From contig NZ_LT629711.1 in assembly GCF_900104525.1 (NCBI RefSeq), positions 2,790,001 through 2,854,000 of the forward strand: a stretch of DNA of 64,000 nt, in the 5' to 3' direction. Source of the DNA: Pedococcus dokdonensis. Lineage in GTDB: Bacteria; Actinomycetota; Actinomycetes; Actinomycetales; Dermatophilaceae. Shown piece after piece: positions 33,660 through 42,289 of the stretch; position 1 is the stretch's first letter, and each line of letters begins with the position of its first letter. The translations under genes and the position numbers were made by a program. The notes beneath the pieces were generated by a model. The model was not told the origin of the DNA, did not search any database, and worked only from the letters and a program-made list of their open reading frames with translations.

Positions 33660-35069
33660 TCAGGCCTGCACCCAGTAGGTGCGCTGGTTGGTGAACTCGA
33701 GGATGCCCGCCTGGGCGAGCTCCCGGCCGTAGCCGCTGCGCTTGGTGCCACCGAACGGCACCCGTGGGTCCGAGGCGACGACCGCGTTGACGAAGGCAGC
33801 TCCCGAGGTGATGCGGCGCGCGACGCCGAGGGCGCGCTCGGTCGAGCGGCTCCACACACTCAGTCCGAGCCCGTAGGCCGTCGCGTTGGCCAGCCGCACC
33901 GCGTCCCCTTCGTCGGCGGCCACCGCGATCGCCGCCACCGGTCCGAAGGTCTCCTCGTCGAAGGCCGGCATCCCGGGTCCGGTGTCGAGCAGCACGGTCG
34001 GCTCGTAGAACGACCCGGGACCGGGCACGCTGCGCCCGCCCGCTGCCAGCGTCGCCCCGGCCGCCACGGACTCGTCGACCTGCCGCTGGAGCGCATCACG
34101 CAGGTCGGCCCGCGCCAACGGGCCGACCGCGGTGCCCGGGTCGGTGGGGTCCCCCACGGTGAGGTCCCGGACGCCGGCCAGGAACAGCTCGATGAACTCC
34201 TGCGCCACCGGCGCCTCGACGACGAACCGCTTGGCGCAGACGCAGCTCTGGCCGGAGTTGGTGAAGCGGGCGCCGACCGCCGCTGCTGCCGCGGCAGGGA
34301 CGTCGGCGTCCGAGAGCACCACGAACGCGTCAGAGCCACCCAGCTCGAGCACCGACCGCTTGGACGCCCGGCCGGCGGCTGCGCCGACCATCTCCCCCGC
34401 CCGGTTGCTGCCGGTGAGGGTGACCGCGGCCACGCGGTCGTCGGCGATCAACCGTGCCACCGTGTCGGGCACCTCCGGCTCCGCGAGCACCAGGGCCGTC
34501 ACGAGGTGCTGCGGGAACCCGGCCTGCTCGAAGGCGTCGGCGATGGCCAGGGCGGTTCCGGTGACGTTCGGCGAGTGCTTGAGGAGCACGCCGTTGCCCG
34601 CCGCCAGGGTGGGGATGGCGAAGCGCATCACCTGCCAGACCGGGAAGTTCCACGGCATGACAGCGAGCACGAGCCCCAACGGCTCGGGACTCACGAAGGC
34701 GGAAACGCCTGCAGGAGAGTCGATCTCGACCGGCCGGGCGGCCTGGATCGCCTCGGCGTTGGCCGCGTAGTAGTCGGCGGTGACCGCGGACTTCTCCACC
34801 TCCCCCCTGGCCTGCGCGAGCGGCTTGCCCATCTCGGCAGTGACCAGCGCGGCATACCGCTCCACGTCGGCGCGCAGGTGCACGGCGAGGCGGGCGAGCA
34901 GGGCCACGCGCTCGGTGACGGGCAGGCCGCCCCAGCTGCGGGCCGCCTCGGCTCCGCGCGCCACCGCCGCCTCGACCTCCGCGGCACCCATGGCCGGGTA
35001 GGTCGCGAGCGTGGTGCCGTCCGCCGGGTTGGCGGTGATGACCGTGGCAGTGGTGTCGGCGGCGGTCAT
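33660..35069 (-). CDS. NAD(P)-dependent aldehyde dehydrogenase, succinate-semialdehyde type
   Basis: The 469-residue enzyme has the ALDH landmarks: MPWNFPVWQVMRFA, the NAD-site TGSNRAGEMVGAAA, the general base in VLELGGSDAF, the nucleophilic Cys in NSGQSCVCAKRF, EETFGPVAA and PFGGTKRSGYGREL. It oxidises an aldehyde to the acid; succinate semialdehyde or a related short semialdehyde is the best family guess. It is the last gene of a coupled operon and its ATG overlaps the cupin stop (ATGA). Confidence 0.92.
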   Translation of the reverse strand: MTAADTTATVITANPADGTTLATYPAMGAAEVEAAVARGAEAARSWGGLPVTERVALLARLAVHLRADVERYAALVTAEMGKPLAQARGEVEKSAVTADYYAANAEAIQAARPVEIDSPAGVSAFVSPEPLGLVLAVMPWNFPVWQVMRFAIPTLAAGNGVLLKHSPNVTGTALAIADAFEQAGFPQHLVTALVLAEPEVPDTVARLIADDRVAAVTLTGSNRAGEMVGAAAGRASKRSVLELGGSDAFVVLSDADVPAAAAAAVGARFTNSGQSCVCAKRFVVEAPVAQEFIELFLAGVRDLTVGDPTDPGTAVGPLARADLRDALQRQVDESVAAGATLAAGGRSVPGPGSFYEPTVLLDTGPGMPAFDEETFGPVAAIAVAADEGDAVRLANATAYGLGLSVWSRSTERALGVARRITSGAAFVNAVVASDPRVPFGGTKRSGYGRELAQAGILEFTNQRTYWVQA

Positions 35070-35500
35070 GGCGCGCTCAGCCCGCCCCGGTCGCTCTCCG
35101 ACAGGTGCTCGAAGGTCTCGCCGGTGGCCGTGATGGTGCGGGTGACGTCACGCCCGCCGTAGACCCAGTAGATCCGCATGACCCCGTCGCCACGGTTGAG
35201 GAACCGGTGCGGGATGCCGGCCGGCACCCAGGTCGCCTCCCCTGCGACGAGGTCGAACCGCTCGTTCCCGATCTCGGCGACGGCCTCGCCCTCGAGGACC
35301 AGCACCGACTCCTCCACGTTGTGGCTGTGCAGGGGGAGACCCGTCCCGGGCTGGAACTGCGTCTGCCCGGTGGTGACCCGGTTGGTCCCGCAGTTCCACT
35401 TGCCCACGTAGGGGACGGTCACGACGCCGTTGCCACGGTCGAAGGGGACGACGTCGTCGGGACGGATCAGCAGGCTGGGGGCGAGCGGCTGGTCAGGCAC
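35066..35500 (-). CDS. Cupin-domain protein
   Basis: A 144-residue single cupin with both metal-site motifs: LPLHSHNVEESVLVLEGEAV and VPAGIPHRFLNRGDG. Such proteins are small oxygenases, isomerases or sensors; which one is not decidable here. It overlaps the dehydrogenase gene upstream by 8 bp and the aldehyde dehydrogenase downstream by 4 bp, so it is a stoichiometric partner in the pathway. Confidence 0.85.
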   Translation of the reverse strand: MPDQPLAPSLLIRPDDVVPFDRGNGVVTVPYVGKWNCGTNRVTTGQTQFQPGTGLPLHSHNVEESVLVLEGEAVAEIGNERFDLVAGEATWVPAGIPHRFLNRGDGVMRIYWVYGGRDVTRTITATGETFEHLSESDRGGLSAP

Positions 35501-36569
35501 GGGCGGGCTCCTTGGTCAGGGCGGCGATGAGGGCTTCGGTGAAGTCGGCGGTGCCGAGGCTGCCGCCGAGGTCGCGGGTCCGTGTGGCGGGCTCGGCGAT
35601 GACGGAGGTGACGACGCGGTCGAGGTGCTGCCAGGCCTGTCGCAGCTCCGGGCGGTCGGCGCGGGCACCGTGCCAGTCGAGCAGCAGGCCCGCCGAGAGG
35701 ATGAGCGAGACCGGGTTGGCGATCCCCCGACCGGCGATGTCGGGAGCCGAGCCGTGCTGCGCCTGTGCGACACAGAGGTCGTCGCCCGCGTTGACCGCCC
35801 CGCCGAGGCCGAGGCTCCCGCAGAGCTCGGACGCCTCGTCGCTGAGGATGTCGCCGAACATGTTGGTGGTGACCAGGACGTCGAAGGACGCCGGGTCGCG
35901 GATCAGCCGGGCTGCGGCGGCATCGACGATCAGCTCGCGCAGCTCGACGTCCGGGTAGTCGGCAGCGACCGCGCGCACCGAGTCGAGGAAGAGCCCATCC
36001 GACAGCTTGAGCACGTTGGCCTTGTGCACCGCGGTGACGTGCGAGCGTCGGGTGCGGGCCAGCTCGAACGCGGTCCTGGCCACCCGCCTCGAAGCGCGGG
36101 CGGTGATCTTGCGGATGGAGAACGCCGACTCGGGGTCGGGCATGAACTCGCCACCTCCGGCGTGCATGCTGCGGTCGGAGTAGAAGCCCTCGGTGTTCTC
36201 GCGGACGATCACCAGGTCCATCGGGGTGCGCAGCACGGTCAGGCCGTCGACCGAGCGACATGGCCGCACGTTGGCGTAGAGCTCGAACCGGGTGCGCAGC
36301 TCGGCGGACGGGTTGATCCCGCCCTCGGCGCGCGGCGGGTAGTCGTAGTGGGATACCGGTCCGAGGATGGTGCCGTCGACCTGGGGCACCCGGGCGAGCA
36401 CGTCGTCAGGGAGGGTCGACCCGCTGGCCGCCAACGCGGCCAGGCCGATGTCGCGCCGCTCCAGCTCGAGGCCCAGCCCAGCCTGCTGGTCGAGGGCGTG
36501 CAGCACCTCCACCGTCGCCTCGGTGATCTCGGGACCGATGCCGTCGCCCGGCAGGACCAGGATCTTCAC
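35493..36569 (-). CDS. Isocitrate/isopropylmalate/tartrate dehydrogenase-family enzyme
   Basis: The 358-residue beta-decarboxylating dehydrogenase begins VKILVLPGDGIGPEITEATV and has VIVRENTEGFYSDRS, the catalytic Lys in TAVHKANVLKLSDGLF, TTNMFGDILSDEASEL and HGSAPDIAGRGIANP. It oxidises and decarboxylates a 2-hydroxy acid of malate, tartrate or isopropylmalate type. Its operon contains no leucine-synthesis gene, so LeuB is unlikely. GTG 36569 overlaps the ABM gene's stop (GTGA). Confidence 0.9.
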   Translation of the reverse strand: MKILVLPGDGIGPEITEATVEVLHALDQQAGLGLELERRDIGLAALAASGSTLPDDVLARVPQVDGTILGPVSHYDYPPRAEGGINPSAELRTRFELYANVRPCRSVDGLTVLRTPMDLVIVRENTEGFYSDRSMHAGGGEFMPDPESAFSIRKITARASRRVARTAFELARTRRSHVTAVHKANVLKLSDGLFLDSVRAVAADYPDVELRELIVDAAAARLIRDPASFDVLVTTNMFGDILSDEASELCGSLGLGGAVNAGDDLCVAQAQHGSAPDIAGRGIANPVSLILSAGLLLDWHGARADRPELRQAWQHLDRVVTSVIAEPATRTRDLGGSLGTADFTEALIAALTKEPARA

Positions 36570-36880
36570 GACTGCGCCTGGGAGTGGTGTAAGCGTTGCG
36601 TGGCAAGGGTGTTCACCTGGCTGCCCGGCACGACGCAGCGGTCGGCCGCGGCTCGCCAGTGCGCGAAGTGCGGCGCGGCGCGGTGGGCCGCCACGGCATC
36701 CTCGTCGGCGTACAGCTCGTAGAAGACGAAGTGGTGGTCGTCCGAGAGGTCCTGGACGACGTCGAAGTAGAGGCATCCCGGCTCGTCCGTGAACGAGCGC
36801 TCGGCGTTCGTGGCGATGGCCGCGGTGAACTCCTCGAGACGTCCGGGGACGACGTCGAGGGAGACGACGAGGGCGATCAT
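36566..36880 (-). CDS. ABM-domain putative quinol monooxygenase
   Basis: A 104-residue protein with the antibiotic-biosynthesis-monooxygenase fold: MIALVVSLDVVPGRLEEFTA, EPGCLYFDVVQD and FVFYELYADEDAVAAHRAAP, then HFAHW. These ferredoxin-like dimers include YgiN-type quinol monooxygenases and LsrG-type isomerases. It is wedged between two dehydrogenases with 4-bp overlaps on both sides, so a pathway role is likely though undefined. Confidence 0.85.
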   Translation of the reverse strand: MIALVVSLDVVPGRLEEFTAAIATNAERSFTDEPGCLYFDVVQDLSDDHHFVFYELYADEDAVAAHRAAPHFAHWRAAADRCVVPGSQVNTLATQRLHHSQAQS

Positions 36881-37995
36881 GCGGGGACCTCCGGTCCGGT
36901 GGTGGTGTCGCTGAGCGGGGCGGGCGGTGCGACGTCGGTCTCGCGCGCGAGAGTCGCCAACGCCTCGAGCGTGGTGGCGGCGAGCGGTATGCCGTCGACG
37001 GCCAGCCGCTGCCGGTTGCGGTCCTCGAGCTCGCCGGGGACGAGGATCTCGTCGGCCCAGGCGGAGAGCTCGCCGCCGCGGGTCTGGTCGACGAGCGCCT
37101 CGACGCGGGCAGAGAAGTCCGCCCGGTCCGACACCGCCGCGACGTCGATCGTGATGAGGAAGTGGCCGGCGCCGCTGCGGCGGCTCGGGTCGTAGGGACC
37201 GGCGACGGCGTCGCCGAAGGCGCTGCCGGTGAGGACCCCGGCGAGGACGTCCATCATGAACGAGATGACGTAGCCCTTGGGGCCGGCCATCGGCAGGATC
37301 AGTCCGGCGATGGCCTCGGCGGGGTCGGTCGTCGGGGTGCCGTCGGCGGCGGCCGCCCAGCCGTCGGGCACCTGCTCGCCGCGTTCGGCCGCGAGGTAGA
37401 CCTTGCCGCGCGCGACCGCCGTGTTGGCGAGGTCCATGACCACCACGCCGTGGCGGCCTGCGGGAGCAGCGATGGACCACGGGTTGGTCCCGATCGCCTT
37501 GGCCCGCCCACCCCACGGAGCCATGGCGGGGCTGGCGTTGGTCACCAGCAGGGCGACACAGCCCGCCCCCGCGGCCTGGCGGGTGAAGTACGCGGCGGTG
37601 CCGAAGTGCCCTGAAGCCCGCACGGCCACCCCGCTGATCCCGTGGCTGCGGGCTCGCTCGATGCCGAGCTCGACGGCTCGCTGGGCCACGACCTGGCCGA
37701 CCCCGTGGTGACCGTCCAGCACCACGACGGCGCCTCCGTCACGGACGACCTCCACGGCCGTCACGGCCTCGGTCGCCCCGGAACGCAGGCGCGCGACGTA
37801 CCAGGGCAGTCGCAGGAGGCCGTGCGACGCGTGTCCCCAGAGCTCGGCCGTGACCAGCGTGTCGGCCAGCAGGGCCGCATCCGTCGCCGGCACGCCTTCG
37901 GCGACGAGCGCGTCCGTGGCGAACCGGGCCAGCTCCGCTGCTGCGAAGGGTCCATGGCGCGGATTCTCGTGCGCGGGACTCCCGGTCGGGTCCAC
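36877..37995 (-). CDS. Ldh_2 (malate/L-lactate/sulfolactate dehydrogenase) family oxidoreductase
   Basis: The 372-residue NAD(P)-dependent enzyme has family marks HASHGLLRLPWYVARLRSG, GHFGTAAYFTRQAA, NASPAMAPWGGRAKAIGTNP and MAGPKGYVISFMMDVLAGVL. Members oxidise malate, sulfolactate, ureidoglycolate or diketogulonate. It is first in the five-gene operon and divergent from the GntR regulator. GTG 37995 follows GAGGAGGAG; an in-frame ATG at 38076 would overlap the operator and is rejected. Confidence 0.9.
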   Translation of the reverse strand: MDPTGSPAHENPRHGPFAAAELARFATDALVAEGVPATDAALLADTLVTAELWGHASHGLLRLPWYVARLRSGATEAVTAVEVVRDGGAVVVLDGHHGVGQVVAQRAVELGIERARSHGISGVAVRASGHFGTAAYFTRQAAGAGCVALLVTNASPAMAPWGGRAKAIGTNPWSIAAPAGRHGVVVMDLANTAVARGKVYLAAERGEQVPDGWAAAADGTPTTDPAEAIAGLILPMAGPKGYVISFMMDVLAGVLTGSAFGDAVAGPYDPSRRSGAGHFLITIDVAAVSDRADFSARVEALVDQTRGGELSAWADEILVPGELEDRNRQRLAVDGIPLAATTLEALATLARETDVAPPAPLSDTTTGPEVPA

Positions 37996-38037
37996 TCGCT
38001 CCTCCTCCGTCGGCTGTGCAAGACTGGATGCAGAGAA

Positions 38038-38059
38038 GCATACTTGTATACAAGTATGC
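38038..38059. promoter_or_regulatory. Perfect 22-bp GntR-type operator
   Basis: GCATACTTGTA followed immediately by its exact inverse TACAAGTATGC forms a gapless palindrome. It lies 42 bp upstream of the Ldh_2 GTG and 15 bp upstream of the GntR ATG. The core TTGTATACAA fits FadR/FCD-subfamily operators. It probably controls both divergent transcripts. Confidence 0.85.
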
Positions 38060-38074
38060 AAGAAGGGAGGTCGC

Positions 38075-38740
38075 ATGGTGGACCGTCCGCGGCGCGCGTC
38101 GGGTGGTCAGCTCGTCTACACCGAGCTGCGCCGGCAGATCCTCGACCTCGAGCTCGCCCCGGGGCAGCGGCTGTTCGAGCCCGAGCTCGCGACCAGGCTG
38201 CAGGTGAGCCGGACCCCGCTGCGCGAGGCCCTGCGGCTGCTGCTCGCCGAGGACCTGCTGGACCAGCTGCCCACCGGGGGGATGGTGGTCCGTCCGCTGA
38301 GCGCCCGCGAGATCGAGGAGCTCTACACGGTGCGCGCCTCGCTCGAGGGGTTGCTGACGGCCGAGGCGGCGAGACGGGTCGACGACGCCGGCCTGGCCAC
38401 CCTGCGTGGGCTGGTCGAGCGCAACGCCGCCCTCGTCGACCTGCCCACCGATGCCATGAACGCCGGGCACGAGTTCCACCTCGCCATCGGCGAGCTCGCG
38501 GGGCACGAGTGGGCCTCCCGGCTGCACGCGCAGGTCGACGGGCAGATGGCTCGCTACCGAGCGTTCACCAACCAGACGCAGGAACGGCGCACCCTCGCCC
38601 TCGCGGAGCACCGGCAGATCCTCAAGGCGATCGAGGCCCGCGACCCCGACCGCGCGAGGACGCTCGCCGAGAGACACGTCCTCGCGGCCCGCGACACGGC
38701 CCTCGCCGCCATCGGCGACCGCCTCGACCCACCCGGCTGA
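38075..38740 (+). CDS. GntR-family regulator, FCD subfamily
   Basis: The 221-residue protein has an N-terminal winged helix (about 8-75: LVYTELRRQILDLELAPGQR, EPELATRLQVSRTPLREALR) and an all-helical FCD ligand domain with metal-site residues in DAMNAGHEFHLAIGELAG, ALAEHRQILKAI and AERHV. Such proteins bind organic acids. Its gene is divergent from the five-gene catabolic operon across a perfect palindrome, so it is almost certainly the local and self-regulator. ATG 38075 follows GGGAGG. Confidence 0.93.
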   Translation: MVDRPRRASGGQLVYTELRRQILDLELAPGQRLFEPELATRLQVSRTPLREALRLLLAEDLLDQLPTGGMVVRPLSAREIEELYTVRASLEGLLTAEAARRVDDAGLATLRGLVERNAALVDLPTDAMNAGHEFHLAIGELAGHEWASRLHAQVDGQMARYRAFTNQTQERRTLALAEHRQILKAIEARDPDRARTLAERHVLAARDTALAAIGDRLDPPG

Positions 38741-38820
38741 CCCCCGCAAAACGGCAGTTGCGTCGCCTTCCGCCCAGCAATTGCTGGGCGGAAGTGGCCG
38801 CAACTGCCGTTTTGCGGGGG
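38741..38820. repeat. Convergent-junction palindrome, copy B (perfect)
   Basis: The element occupies every base between the GntR stop (38740) and the response-regulator stop (38821). The outer 22-bp arms (starting CCCCCGCAAAACGGCAG) are exact inverses, as are the inner 14-bp arms CTTCCGCCCAGCAA and TTGCTGGGCGGAAG. It is the best-conserved of three copies (also 15591 and 59438). Confidence 0.93.
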
Positions 38821-39498
38821 TCAGCGCATCCGGTAGCGGCGCTCGGGACGGCCCGCGGCGCCGTAGCGCGGCCGCATCTCGGCCCTGCCCACCGACACAA
38901 GGTGCTCGAGGTAGCGCCGAGTGCTGCTGCGCGACAGCCCGGTCGACTCCGCGCACTCGGTCGCGGACAGGCCGTCCTCGTCCGCCGCCTCGAGCGCCCG
39001 GAGCACCAGCTCGATGGTCTCGGGGCTGATCCCCTTGGGCAGCCCACCCCCGGACCGCGACACCGCCCCCGCCCGGAACACCCGGTCGACGTCGTCCTGC
39101 CCCACCTCGGTGAGGTCGTCGAGCTCGGCCCGGTGCACGGCATACTCCCGCAGCCGCTGCTGGAGCGACTCGATCTCGAACGGCTTCACGAGGTAGTGGA
39201 ACACCCCGCCGCGCAGGGCGGTCCGCAACGTGTCGAGGTCGCGCGCGGCGCTGATGACGATGACGTCGAGGTCCTCGTTGCCGCCCTCACGCAGTCCTCG
39301 GAGCACCTCCAGCCCGGTCATGTCGGGCAGGTAGATGTCGAGCAGGACGAGGTCGGGGCGGGTGGCCTCGACCGCACGCAGCGCGTCGGTGCCGGTGCTC
39401 GCGATGCCCGCGACCTCGAAGCCCTCCTCGCGTGCCACGACGCTGGAGTGCAGCCGCGCCACCATGAAGTCGTCGTCGACGACGAGCACCGAGATCAC
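38821..39498 (-). CDS. CitB/DpiA-type response regulator
   Basis: The 225-residue protein has a receiver domain with the acidic pair in VLVVDDDFM, phospho-acceptor Asp in LVLLDIYLPDMTG (about 54) and Lys in HYLVKPFE, followed by a C-terminal helix-turn-helix ending GLSRSSTRRYLEHLVSVGRA. It is translated from GTG overlapping the kinase stop (GTGA). In this family the regulator activates transport or catabolism of di- and tricarboxylates, which fits the divergent transporter at 41285. Confidence 0.92.
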   Translation of the reverse strand: MISVLVVDDDFMVARLHSSVVAREEGFEVAGIASTGTDALRAVEATRPDLVLLDIYLPDMTGLEVLRGLREGGNEDLDVIVISAARDLDTLRTALRGGVFHYLVKPFEIESLQQRLREYAVHRAELDDLTEVGQDDVDRVFRAGAVSRSGGGLPKGISPETIELVLRALEAADEDGLSATECAESTGLSRSSTRRYLEHLVSVGRAEMRPRYGAAGRPERRYRMR

Positions 39499-41129
39499 GA
39501 CACGCCCTGACCCAGCAGCACCGGCAGGGTGGCCACGAAGACCGCGCCGTCGTCGTTGCCCACCACGATGTCGCCTCCTCGGTTGCGGCAGATCACCCGC
39601 ACGATGGCCAGCCCGATCCCACGCTCCTGCGCGGTCGCCGTCGACTTGGTGGTGAAGCCACGGGTGAACACCATCTCGCCGATCGTCGAGTCGACCCCCG
39701 GCCCGCTGTCATGCACCGTCACGGTCACGGCGTCCCCGCTGTGCGCCAGGGCGACTCGCACGGTGGGCGAGTCCCCGCCCGCGGCGGCGTCGAAGGCGTT
39801 GTCGATCAGGTTGCCCATCACGGTGTTGACGTCGGCGGCGAGGGCGTCATCGAGCTGTGGCACGTCGCTGGACTGGTCGACCACGAGGTCCACCCCGCGC
39901 TCGGCGGCCTGGCTGGCCTTGGCGATGAGCAGCGCCGCGACCGCCGGGTCCTGCACTCGCGACACGACATTCGTCGTCAGGGTGCTCGAGTCGTCGGTGA
40001 TCTGGCGGACATACTTGCGCACGCCGTCGTACTCCTCCAACGCGATCAGACCACTGACGACGTGCATCCGGTTGCTGAACTCGTGGGCCTGCGCGCGCAA
40101 CGTGTCGGTCGTGCTCTTGGTGAGGTCGAGCTCGCGCTGGAGCTCGAGCATCTCGGTGCGGTCGCGCATCGTGGCAACCCACCCGATGTGCCTGCCGCGG
40201 CTGCGCACCGGCATCCGGTTCACCGTCAGGACCCTGCCTCGCACCGGCATGACGTGGTCGACGAGCTCGACCGCTTCGTCGAAGATCTGCGCGGCCCGGC
40301 CGGTTGCGTCCACCTCCGGCAGCGTGCGGCCGGCCGACGTCAGCGGTATGCCGAGCAGGTGCGCCGCCTCGTCGTTGACCATGGTGATCCGGTGGTCGAG
40401 GTCGACGGCCAGGACACCCTCCTTGATGCCGTGCAGCAGAGCCTCGCGCTGCTCGACCAGCCCCGCGATCTCGCGCGGCTCCAGGCCGAGCGTCTGGCGC
40501 TTGACCCGGCGAGCCAGCAGCAGCGACCCCACGACGCCGAGGAGACTGGCGATCCCGAGGTAGGTCAACAGGTTCGGGACCGCTGCAGCAAGGTTGTCGA
40601 GGACCGACGGGTAGGCCCGCGCGACCGCGATCACCCCGTCGGTCTCGCGGTTGTCGACGTTGATGATCGGCGCCATCGCGAGGGCCGCCCCGGTGCCCTG
40701 CTCCGTGCCCACCCACGACCTGCCCTCGAACGCGTCGGTCTGCTGGAGGTAGAGCGGCGCCCTCGGCAGGGCGTCGCTCGAGGCGATCACCCGGCGGTCC
40801 CGCAGCGCCAGGACGACGGTGGTCGAGCTGGAGAACGTCCGCCCGGACTCGACGACCGACTGGGCCTGACCGAGGAAGTCGCGCCCCCCTGACGCGGCCG
40901 CCTCGCGCACCCCGGCGGTCACGGCCAGCCGCTCGGCGACCGCGAGCGCGCGCCGACCTTCGGTGTCGCGCGCCGAGGCGTTCGACTGGGCCAGCGAGAC
41001 CGCCGCGACGCCCACGAGCACGACGAGCACGATGCCGAGCTGCATGGCCAGCATGCGACTGGCCAGCGTCCAGCGGCGCTGCCAGGGCCAGCGCCGGGCC
41101 GCCAGCCGAGCTCCCCATCGAACGTCCAC
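39495..41129 (-). CDS. CitA/DcuS-type sensor histidine kinase
   Basis: The 544-residue kinase has a membrane helix (about 24-46), an extracytoplasmic PAS-like sensor domain, a second helix (about 178-200), a cytoplasmic PAS domain (KEGVLAVDLDHRITMVNDEA) and a Spo0B-type phospho-acceptor helix (RAQAHEFSNRMHVVSGLIAL). The ATPase domain follows with NLIDNAFDAA and GIGLAIVRVICRNRGG. It senses extracellular carboxylates in well-studied relatives. GTG 41129 is 6 nt after a -10-like CACAAT, supporting this start over a longer frame. Confidence 0.9.
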   Translation of the reverse strand: MDVRWGARLAARRWPWQRRWTLASRMLAMQLGIVLVVLVGVAAVSLAQSNASARDTEGRRALAVAERLAVTAGVREAAASGGRDFLGQAQSVVESGRTFSSSTTVVLALRDRRVIASSDALPRAPLYLQQTDAFEGRSWVGTEQGTGAALAMAPIINVDNRETDGVIAVARAYPSVLDNLAAAVPNLLTYLGIASLLGVVGSLLLARRVKRQTLGLEPREIAGLVEQREALLHGIKEGVLAVDLDHRITMVNDEAAHLLGIPLTSAGRTLPEVDATGRAAQIFDEAVELVDHVMPVRGRVLTVNRMPVRSRGRHIGWVATMRDRTEMLELQRELDLTKSTTDTLRAQAHEFSNRMHVVSGLIALEEYDGVRKYVRQITDDSSTLTTNVVSRVQDPAVAALLIAKASQAAERGVDLVVDQSSDVPQLDDALAADVNTVMGNLIDNAFDAAAGGDSPTVRVALAHSGDAVTVTVHDSGPGVDSTIGEMVFTRGFTTKSTATAQERGIGLAIVRVICRNRGGDIVVGNDDGAVFVATLPVLLGQGVS

Positions 41130-41135
41130 ATGCTG

Positions 41136-41141
41136 ATTGTG
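41136..41141 (-). promoter_or_regulatory. -10 box for leaderless kinase mRNA
   Basis: CACAAT on the minus strand ends 6 nt before GTG 41129. Confidence 0.45.
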
Positions 41142-41197
41142 TCGGGGGGCCACCCCGGGTGCCAGCCACCCGTGAGCACAAAGAGCGAAACAGAGTT

Positions 41198-41227
41198 TGC
41201 GCACCAAACCGTGACAGCCTGCGCACC
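41198..41227. promoter_or_regulatory. Direct repeats in the kinase/transporter spacer, candidate CitB-type site
   Basis: TGCGCACC occurs at 41198-41205 and again at 41220-41227, spaced 22 bp (two helical turns), in the 155-bp divergent spacer. The arrangement suits tandem response-regulator binding upstream of the transporter. Confidence 0.4.
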
Positions 41228-41284
41228 GCGCGGCACGGTGTGCGTCGACCCCCTCACACAGCACCCCAGACAAAGGAGTCTCCC

Positions 41285-42289
41285 GTGCGCGTTCGCACTC
41301 CCCTCAAGGTCGTGGCCGCCGCCACGGTCGCCGGCCTCGCCCTCAGCGCCTGTGGCGTCAGTGGCGACGACGAGCCCGGCAGTTCGAGCAGCTCCTCGGG
41401 TCCGGTCAAGGGCCTGCGGATCCTGGTCCCCAACTCCCCCGGCAGCGGCTACGACGTCACGGCCCGCCTGGCGGCCAAGGACATGCAGGAGGCCAAGCTC
41501 GCCGAGAGCATCGAGGTCTTCAACTCGGCCGGTGCCGGTGGCACCGTCGGTCTGCAGCGCCTGGTCAACGAGAAGGGCAACGACGACATCCTCATGCAGA
41601 TGGGGCTCGGCGTCGTCGGCGCCGTCTACACGAACAAGTCGAAGGCCACCCTCAACGACACCGTCCCGATCGCCAAACTGATCGAGGAGTCCGAGGCCAT
41701 CGTCGTGCCCAAGGGCTCGCCCTACGACACGCTCGACAAGCTCGTCGCCGCCTGGAAGGCCGACCCGGGCAAGGTGCCCGTGGGTGGCGCCTCAAACCCC
41801 GGTGGCCCCGACCACCTCACCCCGATGCTCCTGGCCAAGGCGGTCGGCGTCACCCCCAAGGACGTCAACTACGTCGCCTACGACGGCGGCGGCGAGCTGC
41901 TCACCGGCGTGCTGGGCAAGAAGGTCGCCTTTGCCGCCACCGGCATCGGCGAGGTGGCCGAGCAGGCCAAGAACGGCGACGTGAAGATCCTCGCCGTGAC
42001 CAGCGCGGAGCCGGTCGAGGGCGTCGACGCCCCCACGCTCAAGAGCCTCGGCGTCGACCTCGAGTTCACCAACTGGCGCGGCATCGTCGGTCCCCCCGGG
42101 CTCTCGGATGCCAAGAAGAAGGAGTACGTCGACCTCTACACGGCGATGCACGGCACCGAGCAGTGGAAGAAGACCCTGGCCGACCAGGGCTGGACCGACT
42201 CTTTCCAGACCGGTGACGAGTTCGGCGGCTTCCTCAAGTCGGAGAACGACCGGGTCGCCGGGATCCTCAAGGAACTGGGCCTGGCCTGA
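41285..42289 (+). CDS. tctC: Tripartite tricarboxylate transporter, substrate-binding lipoprotein (TctC/Bug family)
   Basis: The 334-residue product has a lipoprotein signal with lipobox LSAC (Cys about 21), a Ser-rich spacer, then a Bug-type binding fold: LVPNSPGSGYDVTARLAAKD, GGTVGLQRL, VPVGGASNPGGPDHLTPML and VGPPGLSDAKK. It captures a carboxylate outside the membrane for TctAB. GTG 41285 has AAAGGAG upstream. It is divergent from the two-component system. Confidence 0.92.
   Translation: MRVRTPLKVVAAATVAGLALSACGVSGDDEPGSSSSSSGPVKGLRILVPNSPGSGYDVTARLAAKDMQEAKLAESIEVFNSAGAGGTVGLQRLVNEKGNDDILMQMGLGVVGAVYTNKSKATLNDTVPIAKLIEESEAIVVPKGSPYDTLDKLVAAWKADPGKVPVGGASNPGGPDHLTPMLLAKAVGVTPKDVNYVAYDGGGELLTGVLGKKVAFAATGIGEVAEQAKNGDVKILAVTSAEPVEGVDAPTLKSLGVDLEFTNWRGIVGPPGLSDAKKKEYVDLYTAMHGTEQWKKTLADQGWTDSFQTGDEFGGFLKSENDRVAGILKELGLA

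Noticed and set aside
35493..36569. LeuB, isopropylmalate dehydrogenase
   Set aside because: No leucine genes are near, and it is coupled to catabolic genes under a GntR regulator; a tartrate/malate-type enzyme is more likely.
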